DNA of 7,761 nt from positions 1-7,761 of the forward strand of contig ONFK01000068.1 of NCBI GenBank assembly GCA_900317065.1, written 5' to 3'. Every line of letters begins with the position of its first letter. Positions within the stretch are counted from its first letter, which is position 1. Origin of the DNA: an uncultured Bacteroidales bacterium (GTDB lineage: Bacteria > Bacteroidota > Bacteroidia > Bacteroidales > UBA932). A program made the translations under genes and the position numbers. The notes below the pieces were generated by a model. That model searched no databases and was not told where the DNA came from. It worked only from the letters and a program-made list of their open reading frames with translations. Below, one piece after another: positions 1-5,571 of this stretch.

Positions 1-632
1 TTGCGGATGGTGTCGCTGTCGAATCCGCGGCGGCGCAGACCCACAAGATTGATTCCTGCATAGCAGACGGGCTCGCGTCCGCAGAGGGAATAGGGAGGAA
101 TATCCTTGTTTATCTTGCTGCCGCCGCCTATCATGGCGTGCTTTCCGATATGTGTGAACTGGTGCACAACGGTGCTGCCGCCGAGGATGGCCCAGTCGTC
201 GACGTCGGTCTCGCCGGCGATGCCGACATAACTGACGAGGATGCAGTGATTGCCCACAGTACAGTCGTGCGCGACGTGCACGTACGACATGATAAGTGTG
301 TGATTGCCAATCTTCGTGACGCCCTTTCCGCTGGCCTTGGTGCCACGGTTGATGGTAGCGCACTCACGGATGGTGACATAGTCGCCTATCTCGACGTAGG
401 TTATCTCCCCGTCGAACTTGAGGTCCTGGGGGATGGCGCCGACTACGGCGCCGGGGAACACCTCACAATGCTCTCCTATCTTGACATAGGGGAATATGGT
501 TGCGTGGGGATGTACTTTGGTATAGTCGCCTATCTCGACATTCGCGTCGATGAAGGCATAGGGGCCTACTTCCACATGCTCGCCGAGTTTGGCGAGAGGG
601 CTTACGCAGGCAAGAGGATGAATGTTTGCCAT
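1..632 (-). CDS. lpxA: LpxA, UDP-N-acetylglucosamine acyltransferase (C-terminus cut by window edge)
   Basis: This enzyme does the first step of lipid A synthesis: transfer of a 3-hydroxyacyl chain from acyl carrier protein to the 3-OH of UDP-GlcNAc, in the cytoplasm. The 210 visible residues show imperfect hexapeptide repeats of a left-handed beta-helix (for example VEIGDY at 32-37 and 80-85, VKIGEH at 50-55). The catalytic region reads HVAHDC, with H122 matching E. coli H125 and H119 matching H122. The HQF motif at 157-159 is followed by IGG, whose last Gly (170) aligns with E. coli G173, the acyl-length ruler. A Gly there fits a long acyl donor, by family knowledge. The ATG (CAT at 630-632) lies four bases after the lpxC stop, so translational coupling is likely; no strong Shine-Dalgarno is seen. 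Family members are about 255-260 residues, so roughly 45 are missing beyond position 1. Confidence 0.96.
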   Translation of the reverse strand, partial: MANIHPLACVSPLAKLGEHVEVGPYAFIDANVEIGDYTKVHPHATIFPYVKIGEHCEVFPGAVVGAIPQDLKFDGEITYVEIGDYVTIRECATINRGTKASGKGVTKIGNHTLIMSYVHVAHDCTVGNHCILVSYVGIAGETDVDDWAILGGSTVVHQFTHIGKHAMIGGGSKINKDIPPYSLCGREPVCYAGINLVGLRRRGFDSDTIR

Positions 633-636
633 AATC

Positions 637-1533
637 TCAAATCAATTTCTGAACGGCCTTGGCCGCATTCGTGTTAATCGTATGGCCAGGTTTGTACGCG
701 CTGATATGGGCCCGGAGGTATCCGCCTGCGAGCCTGATGTCACCGATGAGGTCCAGCAGCTTGTGACGCCCGCATTCGTCGGGGAAGTTCAGGACAAGGT
801 TGCTGAGATATCCTTCCGGGGTGACTGAAAGTTTCGGTTGGTTGAAGAGTTCCGCCATATGTGCGACGGTGGCATCGTCCACGGGATGCTCCACCACCAC
901 TATGGCGTTGTCGACGTCTCCTCCCTTCACAAGCCCCTGGCTTGCAAGGAACTGCACCTCATGGAAGAAGACGAAGGTGCGGCAGACAGCTATCTGCGAA
1001 GCATAGTCTTCGGTCTCGTCCCAATGTGCGGTCTGCACTCCCAGCACGCGGGAATTGAAGTCGACGGTAATATCGTAGGAGAGATGATCGGCAGGCTCGA
1101 TGCGAACCCATGAGCCGCTCTTTTCGTCCTTGATTTCTACTGTTTCGGGAATGTCGAAATACTTTCTCTCCGCATCCTGCTCCACTACCCCGGCCTCTGC
1201 AAAGGCTTTGGCATAGAAACGGGCGCTTCCGTCCAGGATGGGGACTTCGCCGTTGTCGATTTCGACTATGGCGTTGTCGATGCCCAGACCGGTGAAGGCC
1301 GACATCAGGTGCTCGATGGTGGAGACGCTTGCATCTCCCTTGGAGATAAGTGTGCAGCGGGCTGTGCTGGAGACATTTTCCGCAAGTGCGGGAATGGTTT
1401 CACCAAGATCGGTGCGGACGAATACGATGCCGGTCCCGGATTCTGCCGGACTGACTGTCATATGCGAATACACACCTGTATGGAGGCCTTTTCCTTCGAA
1501 TTTGCAGCTCTTGCTGAGAGTTCGTTCTTTCAT
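637..1533 (-). CDS. lpxC: LpxC, UDP-3-O-acyl-N-acetylglucosamine deacetylase, stand-alone (no FabZ domain)
   Basis: LpxC is the zinc-dependent deacetylase that commits UDP-3-O-acyl-GlcNAc to lipid A. With the ATG at 1533 it has 298 residues. Key motifs are present: EHLMSAF at 74-80 (E74 catalytic base, H75 zinc ligand), CRTF at 184-187 (Thr of E. coli T191), RHKLLDLIGD at 256-265 (H257 and D261, the other zinc ligands) and GHTINTN at 283-289 (H284, equal to E. coli H265). It should therefore be active. A TTG at 1554 would add seven residues, but MKERTLSKS is the usual family start and the -7-like box lies in that extension. In most Bacteroidota LpxC continues into a C-terminal FabZ domain, giving a protein of about 460 residues. 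Here the stop (637-639) falls directly after the LpxC fold and lpxA begins four bases later, leaving no room for a FabZ remnant. The reading frame shows no damage. Confidence 0.96.
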   Translation of the reverse strand: MKERTLSKSCKFEGKGLHTGVYSHMTVSPAESGTGIVFVRTDLGETIPALAENVSSTARCTLISKGDASVSTIEHLMSAFTGLGIDNAIVEIDNGEVPILDGSARFYAKAFAEAGVVEQDAERKYFDIPETVEIKDEKSGSWVRIEPADHLSYDITVDFNSRVLGVQTAHWDETEDYASQIAVCRTFVFFHEVQFLASQGLVKGGDVDNAIVVVEHPVDDATVAHMAELFNQPKLSVTPEGYLSNLVLNFPDECGRHKLLDLIGDIRLAGGYLRAHISAYKPGHTINTNAAKAVQKLI

Positions 1534-1550
1534 AATAGCCCGCAAAGATA
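1534..1550 (-). promoter_or_regulatory. Possible internal promoter -7 box just before lpxC
   Basis: The 41-nt gap between lpxD and lpxC carries TATCTTTG on the minus strand (1550 to 1543), an exact match to the Bacteroidetes -7 consensus TAnnTTTG. A start site a few bases downstream would lie about 2-6 nt before the lpxC ATG, giving an almost leaderless transcript. No convincing -33 TTTG sits about 19-21 nt upstream. It may be a weak internal promoter or chance in an AT-rich gap. Confidence 0.35.
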
Positions 1551-1574
1551 GCAAATATTTTGATTATCCCCGCA

Positions 1575-2564
1575 TTACTCGGCCCCTGCCTGCTTGAACT
1601 TGGCATAGCTGCGCATGTACAGCATGTGCGGAATTGCGGGCGAACCTATGAGGACCTGGCCGCTCTTGCGCACCGCTCCGGCAATTCCAGCCTGTGCCCC
1701 GACGGTAGTGTTGTCGGCAATCTTGATGTGGCCCATGATGCCCACCTGGCCGGCGAAAATGCAGTTCTTGCCAATGATAGCGGAGCCTGCCACCCCGCAC
1801 TGGGCGGCCATTACGGTATTCTCTCCTATCACCACATTGTGCGCTATCTGGCAGAGATTGTCGATACGTACACCGTTGCCTATGATGGTGGATTCCATCT
1901 CGGCACGGTCGACAGTGGTGCCGGAACCGATCTCGACATTGTCGCCTATCACCACGTTGCCGAGATGCTCTATCTTCTTCCAGCTGCCGTCCGGCTGCGG
2001 CGCATTTCCGAAACCGTCGGACCCTATCACGCAATTCGCATGGAGGATGACATTGTCGCCGATCTTCATGCCGGGGTAGATCACCACTCCGGGATAGATA
2101 ATGCAGTGATGGCCTATGACGGTGCCTGCCCCTATGGTGACATTCTCGTGGATTATGCCATAATCCCCTATCCTGCAATTCCTGCCTATCACGGTGCCGG
2201 CGCCGACCGACACCTTCCGGCCCAGTTTAGCGCTGCATGCTATCCGGCATCCCCAGGCACGGTGGCGGCGGTACATCTTGCGCTGGTCCGAGACGTATTT
2301 TAGGAGTTCGGCTACCGCATTGTAGGCATTCTCCACACGCACCATCGTGGCCTTCACTTCCTGTTTGGGCTCGAAATCGGCGTTTACCAGAATAACGCTG
2401 GATCTGCTCGTGTACACGTATTGTTCATACTTCGGATTCGCGTAAAAACTGAGTGCGCCGGGCTTCCCGTGCTCAATTTTTGCAAAGGTCGTAATCCGAA
2501 CTTCGGGGTCGCCGTCGACGGTGCCCCGAAGAATCTCTGCAAGTTGCTTTGCTGTTAATTCCAT
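1575..2564 (-). CDS. lpxD: LpxD, UDP-3-O-(3-hydroxyacyl)glucosamine N-acyltransferase
   Basis: LpxD adds the second 3-hydroxyacyl chain, to the amino group of UDP-3-O-acyl-glucosamine, after LpxC has acted. The 329 residues are near the family norm (about 340). An N-terminal uridine-binding domain covers roughly 1-100, with the typical MELTAKQLAEIL start and the segment GALSFYANPKYE at 36-47. A left-handed beta-helix of hexapeptide repeats covers about 110-290 (VTIGAG, VVIGDN, VEIGSG and others). The catalytic motif QIAHNVVIGENT starts at 239, with H242 equal to E. coli H239, and the conserved segment IGSDGFG at 180-186 is intact. The tail (about 300-329) would form the C-terminal helix. The strand linking the two domains is unusual in holding Cys106 and Cys110. 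The start is six bases after the upstream stop, and a GGAGG lies 12 nt before it inside the previous gene's last codons. Confidence 0.96.
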   Translation of the reverse strand: MELTAKQLAEILRGTVDGDPEVRITTFAKIEHGKPGALSFYANPKYEQYVYTSRSSVILVNADFEPKQEVKATMVRVENAYNAVAELLKYVSDQRKMYRRHRAWGCRIACSAKLGRKVSVGAGTVIGRNCRIGDYGIIHENVTIGAGTVIGHHCIIYPGVVIYPGMKIGDNVILHANCVIGSDGFGNAPQPDGSWKKIEHLGNVVIGDNVEIGSGTTVDRAEMESTIIGNGVRIDNLCQIAHNVVIGENTVMAAQCGVAGSAIIGKNCIFAGQVGIMGHIKIADNTTVGAQAGIAGAVRKSGQVLIGSPAIPHMLYMRSYAKFKQAGAE

Positions 2565-2570
2565 CTTTAC

Positions 2571-4340
2571 TTAAAACCTCCATCCTAAAGTGAGAACCGC
2601 GTCGAATTGCGACAGCTTGGATTTCACTGACGGCGAAACTATATCGTATGTCGTATCTCCCACTGTGTGGCTCAGATAGGTGCTGTATGCCTTGTAGTAT
2701 GCATCAGGAAGCGAGGTGCGCCTAAAAGCGATGTCGGCGTAGAAAGAGCCGGGAGAAGAGTAGCCGGCACCGAGGGAAACCGAGAAGAGCCTGTCGGAAG
2801 AATACCTTTCCTGATCTTCGAGGACGAACTTGCCGCTCTCATAGTCGTCGAACCATCTGTCGTAGTCCGCGGCATAGACAAGGTAGCCTTCATTGTCCCT
2901 GTAGTGGAGCTCCGGGCTGGTGGCGAGGTTGAAGCCTGCGCGCAGGGAGAAACAGGGAAGCACGCGGAATTCAGCTCCCGCCCTGAGCGTATGCTGCACT
3001 CCGCAGAAAAGCTTGTTCAGGCGGTTGACACGGTAGTAGGGATCTTCGTAGGTGTAGAAACCGTCGGTGTACTGCTGGCTGAACTTCATTACGCTGAAGT
3101 CGGTGATTTCGTAGTCGACGCTCAGCAATGCGGCACGTCCGAGAGTGTAAGCCACGCCGAAGCTGGCGCTGTATGGCGACCTGTAATCGTAGGTGGTCTC
3201 GGCGGTAGGAGAGCTGGAGCTCGCATTCTGGGCAGCATCCTGGAATTCCGCCGCGACATCTATGTACCACTGCTCATGGATGCTGTAGGCCGTGGGAGTC
3301 TGGATGGCGGCGCCCAGGCGGAGGCCGTCCGTGGGCAGCCAGATGACACCGACCTTGGCGTTGACGCCGCTGATGTCGCCCACATAGTTGTATTTGTAGG
3401 TGCTTCCGAGATAGTGGGTCGCATCTCCCTGCTCATACTTCCCGGAGCTGGGCACGAAAAATTCGGGCGTTACGGGGAAATCCGCAGGATCCTGTGCGGC
3501 TTCCGCATAGTACTCGGAATATTTGTAATTGATTATGGGGCAGTTGACGCTGACGCCGAAGAACAGGCGGTCGTTCACGTTGAAGCCGTAGTTCATCACG
3601 ATGTCGTTCCTCGAACCCAGGGTGGTGGTGCCGATGTTCTGCTTCAGCCATCCCAGCATCTCGTAGCTGTACTGTCCGCCGACGAGATTCTTGGTTTCGG
3701 CGGAACCGTAGTACGTGCCTGCGTCGGCATTGTAGTTGATGAGTCCTCCGTCATACGCGCAGATGGAGTTCCAGGAATAGTCGGTGTCGAACTTGCTGTT
3801 GTTGCCGAGGATGTTGCCGGGCATGCCGTCGGCGAAGGTCGCCAGCGCACCCGTCATCGAGGTATGCCCCTCGAGGCCTGATGCGGAAATCATCTGGGTA
3901 TAGCTCTGGGCGCGGTTCATCATGAAACCGAAATTCCAGCCCCGGATGCCGCTCCGGTTTCCTGTTTCGAAATAGAGATTCATCCCGAAGTTGGGGATGG
4001 TCATGCGCGTCTTCCTGTTCTCGAAACCTCCGGTATATGCCGCGCCCGGATTGGCTGCATCGTAGGATGCGGCATAGGAGGATGTGCTGAGGGCACTGTT
4101 CCATCCGGTAGAGAATGTAAACTGGGAGTAGGCGGAAACCGCGCCGCCCGCAGGGTTGATGGAGATGGAGCCGAGGTCTCCCCCGACGGCCGTTACCGCA
4201 TTGCCCATGCCCAAGGTCCTGGCGGTGCCATAATAGTTGCTCTGGCCGAAGGTGAGAGCATCCGACATCGTCTGTGCAGACATGGCCGAAGCCATCAGCA
4301 CCAGGGACGAAATTGAAACCAATATCTTTTTCATTGCCAT
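2571..4340 (-). CDS. FadL/OmpP1-like outer-membrane beta-barrel protein
   Basis: A predicted outer-membrane protein of the FadL/OmpP1/TodX-like kind found in Bacteroidetes, a group linked to uptake of hydrophobic compounds; the actual substrate is unknown. It has 589 residues. A signal peptide starts at MKK (residues 3-5), runs through a hydrophobic core ISSLVLMASAM and probably ends at SA|QT (22/23). Then comes the characteristic N-terminal block: a DALTFGQSNYYGTAR stretch, LGMGNAVTAVGGDLGSI and NPAGGAV at about 28-68, which resembles the N-terminal plug region of this family. The rest is rich in alternating aromatic and polar residues typical of beta-strands, and the protein ends in LGWRF with the terminal Phe expected for barrel insertion by BamA. 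It is somewhat longer than classical FadL (about 450). Two ATGs, at 4340 and 4334, are possible; the second gives the cleaner signal peptide. It sits 18 nt after the lipoprotein gene and 6 nt before lpxD, so it is probably in the same operon. Confidence 0.8.
   Translation of the reverse strand: MAMKKILVSISSLVLMASAMSAQTMSDALTFGQSNYYGTARTLGMGNAVTAVGGDLGSISINPAGGAVSAYSQFTFSTGWNSALSTSSYAASYDAANPGAAYTGGFENRKTRMTIPNFGMNLYFETGNRSGIRGWNFGFMMNRAQSYTQMISASGLEGHTSMTGALATFADGMPGNILGNNSKFDTDYSWNSICAYDGGLINYNADAGTYYGSAETKNLVGGQYSYEMLGWLKQNIGTTTLGSRNDIVMNYGFNVNDRLFFGVSVNCPIINYKYSEYYAEAAQDPADFPVTPEFFVPSSGKYEQGDATHYLGSTYKYNYVGDISGVNAKVGVIWLPTDGLRLGAAIQTPTAYSIHEQWYIDVAAEFQDAAQNASSSSPTAETTYDYRSPYSASFGVAYTLGRAALLSVDYEITDFSVMKFSQQYTDGFYTYEDPYYRVNRLNKLFCGVQHTLRAGAEFRVLPCFSLRAGFNLATSPELHYRDNEGYLVYAADYDRWFDDYESGKFVLEDQERYSSDRLFSVSLGAGYSSPGSFYADIAFRRTSLPDAYYKAYSTYLSHTVGDTTYDIVSPSVKSKLSQFDAVLTLGWRF
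2577..2581 (-). promoter_or_regulatory. Shine-Dalgarno-like GGAGG for lpxD inside the end of the upstream gene
   Basis: GGAGG on the minus strand overlaps the last Trp and Arg codons of the barrel gene and lies 12 nt before the lpxD ATG. The spacing is long, so its contribution is uncertain, but it would couple lpxD initiation to the end of the preceding gene. Confidence 0.4.
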
Positions 4341-4358
4341 TCTGTTTTTAAGATGAAA

Positions 4359-5450
4359 CTACCTGCCGCTGCGTCCGCCGCCACCGGAACTGTGACCGCC
4401 GCCACTGCTGCTTCCACCGCCATAGCCGCCGCCTGAACTGCCGCCGCTATATCCGCCACCACGGCTTCCGCCGCTGCTGTAACTGGAAGATGAACTGCTG
4501 CTCCTGGAGGAAGATGACGAGCTGCGGGAGTAGGAACTGCTACTGCTCGAGGAAGAAGACGAGCTGCGGGAGTAGGAACTGCCGCTGCTGCTTCTTGACG
4601 AGGATGACGAGCTGCGGGAGTAGGAACTGCCGCCGGAGCGGGAAGAAGAGCCGCTGCGGGAGTATGATCCGCTGCCGGAACCGGAGGAGGAGCCTGTCGT
4701 GGAACTGCCGCGGGAATAACCGCCGCTGCGGGAGTAGGCGCTGTTCCTGCCGGAACTTGAAGGCACCCCGGAGATGCTGTTGCGGGAGAAGCCGGAAGAG
4801 CTTCCGGATCCGACACCGCTGCGGCTGCCGCCGTAGGTGTTTATGCCGGAACGCCCGGCGCTTCCCATTCCGCGGGATCCGGAATAGTTGCCACCCTTGA
4901 CCTCGGAACGGCTTGCGCCGCGATAGTGATAGTAATTATCGTTGTAACCGTAGTAGTGATGATGGCCGTAGTAGCCATAATATCCGCCGTAATAAGGGCC
5001 GTACCAGGGGTCGTACCATCCGCCGTAATACCAGGGGTCGTACCAGGGATCGTAGTACCAGGAATAGTATGAGCCATAGGGGCCATACCACGGACTGTAC
5101 CAGGGATCGTACCATCCGCCCCATCCGTAACGCCAGCCGCCATACCAGCCATGGTGCCAGCCACCGTACCAGCCGTACCAGGGACGGCCCCAGTTCCAGC
5201 CCCAGTTGTAGCTGTCGTCGTATACCAGGACGAGGGTATCCCTGCGGCCCTGCTGTTCCTTGCGTATATTCTCGGCGGCAAGCCGCTGGAAATCCTCCTG
5301 GCTGAGGGGCTCGGCGACTGTCATGTCTTCGTCGAATCCCTTATAGTAGATGCCGTCCTGGAAGCGCTGCGCCGTGCCGTACTCGCCTGAAACCCCGCAG
5401 GATACTGCGAAAAGCGTCAGGGCCAACAACGATATCAGTCTGCGTGTCAT
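4359..5450 (-). CDS. Putative lipoprotein with Trp/Tyr/Gly-rich and Ser/Arg-rich low-complexity regions
   Basis: I do not recognise a characterised homologue; function unknown. The 363-residue product starts MTRRL and has a short hydrophobic stretch ending FAVSC, a loose lipobox with Cys18 as the likely lipidated residue. Residues 26-78 are ordinary sequence (QRFQDGIYYKGF, then an acidic stretch and LVLVYDDS). Residues 82-176 are dominated by Trp, Tyr, Gly, Pro and Asp with repeats such as WYDPWY, ending in a His/Tyr cluster (GHHHYYGY). Residues 180-330 are Ser/Arg/Gly-rich with repeated SYSRSSS and a run of 11 Ser (296-306). Residues 330-363 are Gly/Ser. There are no acidic residues right after the Cys of the kind that send Bacteroidetes lipoproteins to the surface, so the inner leaflet is possible. 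The start is set by a good Shine-Dalgarno; an upstream in-frame ATG at 5534 has no signal peptide. It is first in the putative operon leading into lpxD-lpxC-lpxA. Confidence 0.8.
   Translation of the reverse strand: MTRRLISLLALTLFAVSCGVSGEYGTAQRFQDGIYYKGFDEDMTVAEPLSQEDFQRLAAENIRKEQQGRRDTLVLVYDDSYNWGWNWGRPWYGWYGGWHHGWYGGWRYGWGGWYDPWYSPWYGPYGSYYSWYYDPWYDPWYYGGWYDPWYGPYYGGYYGYYGHHHYYGYNDNYYHYRGASRSEVKGGNYSGSRGMGSAGRSGINTYGGSRSGVGSGSSSGFSRNSISGVPSSSGRNSAYSRSGGYSRGSSTTGSSSGSGSGSYSRSGSSSRSGGSSYSRSSSSSSRSSSGSSYSRSSSSSSSSSSSYSRSSSSSSRSSSSSSSYSSGGSRGGGYSGGSSGGGYGGGSSSGGGHSSGGGGRSGR
4516..4738. repeat. In-frame 25-bp direct repeats encoding SSYSRSS in the lipoprotein tail
   Basis: Three identical 25-base copies lie at 4516-4540, 4558-4582 and 4606-4630, offset by 42 and 48 bases (both multiples of three). 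An 11-base core, CTGCGGGAGTA, recurs at 4654-4664 and 4726-4736. On the minus strand they encode SSYSRSS. The copies are separated by mixed Ser codons (AGC, TCG, TCT, TCC, AGT), so this is a coding minisatellite rather than a microsatellite. Confidence 0.85.
5002..5120. repeat. Degenerate direct repeats encoding the WYDPWY motifs
   Basis: A 23-base unit at 5002-5024 recurs at 5098-5120 with one mismatch. The first 17 bases recur exactly at 5029-5045, and a shorter piece follows at 5041-5052. On the minus strand the units encode GGWYDPWY-type peptides. The pattern points to expansion by internal duplication within the aromatic region of the lipoprotein gene. Confidence 0.75.
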
Positions 5451-5458
5451 AATCCAAT

Positions 5459-5463
5459 CTCCT
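5459..5463 (-). promoter_or_regulatory. Shine-Dalgarno AGGAG of the lipoprotein gene
   Basis: The minus strand reads AAAAGGAGATTGGATT before the ATG at 5450, with AGGAG spaced 8 nt from the start. This is the clearest ribosome-binding site in the window and decides the MTRRL start over the upstream in-frame ATG at 5534. The other genes mostly have AT-rich leaders instead. Confidence 0.75.
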
Positions 5464-5473
5464 TTTATTTTTG

Positions 5474-5481
5474 TATATTTG
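5474..5481 (+). promoter_or_regulatory. Putative proS promoter -7 box (TATATTTG)
   Basis: TATATTTG matches the Bacteroidetes -7 consensus TAnnTTTG exactly and is followed by CACC, so transcription would begin near 5485-5488, leaving a leader of about 85 nt before the proS ATG at 5572. No clear -33 TTTG is visible around 5449-5455, which lowers confidence. The box forms part of the left arm of the inverted repeat at 5475-5509. Confidence 0.5.
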
Positions 5482-5509
5482 CACCGTCTGATGAAAGACG
5501 GGCAAATAT
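5475..5509. repeat. 13-bp bulged inverted repeat between the divergent genes
   Basis: ATATTTGC at 5475-5482 plus CCGTC at 5484-5488 (A5483 bulged) pairs fully with GACGGGCAAATAT at 5497-5509 across an 8-base loop TGATGAAA. It could be an RNA hairpin at the start of either transcript, a DNA operator, or the result of two facing promoter boxes. It is not followed by a U-tract, so it is not a typical terminator. Confidence 0.7.
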
Positions 5510-5541
5510 CGTTCCGTTTTGTATTTAGATGCAAATATCGT
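5502..5541 (-). promoter_or_regulatory. Putative promoter of the minus-strand operon, built from a repeated 11-mer
   Basis: GCAAATATCGT occurs at 5502-5512 and again at 5531-5541. On the minus strand the inner copy gives GATATTTG (5510 to 5503), one base off the -7 consensus TAnnTTTG. The outer copy supplies a TTTG (5535 to 5532) 21 nt upstream, close to -33 spacing. Start would be near 5495-5499, about 45-50 nt before the lipoprotein ATG. The assignment rests on motif match and position only. Confidence 0.4.
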
Positions 5542-5571
5542 AAAAAAGCGCAGATTTTTCTTAAGTTTTTT

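Noticed and set aside
633..700. A frameshifted or decayed fabZ remnant after lpxC.
   Set aside because: Only four bases separate the lpxC stop from the lpxA start, and lpxA is intact from its first codon.
1560..2303. A 247-codon open frame on the plus strand across lpxD.
   Set aside because: It is the antisense shadow of the hexapeptide-repeat codons; the minus-strand reading is unmistakably LpxD.
2667..3881. A 404-codon open frame on the plus strand opposite the barrel gene.
   Set aside because: It mirrors the codon pattern of the minus-strand gene, has no recognisable domains or start context, and the minus-strand product has a signal peptide, family motifs and a proper barrel C-terminus.
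4516..4630. Regularly spaced direct repeats, considered as a CRISPR array.
   Set aside because: Repeats are in codon register within one gene, the intervals are only 17-23 bases of more Ser codons, and no cas genes are present.
5491..5571. An upstream in-frame ATG at 5491 giving proS 27 extra residues.
   Set aside because: The extension is basic and hydrophobic, unlike the family start. The ATG lies in the loop of the inverted repeat only a few bases after the likely transcription start and has no ribosome-binding site.
5482..5571. A T-box or other tRNA-sensing leader upstream of proS.
   Set aside because: The leader is about 85 nt, has no recognisable T-box core or terminator/antiterminator pair, and such leaders are not typical of this phylum.
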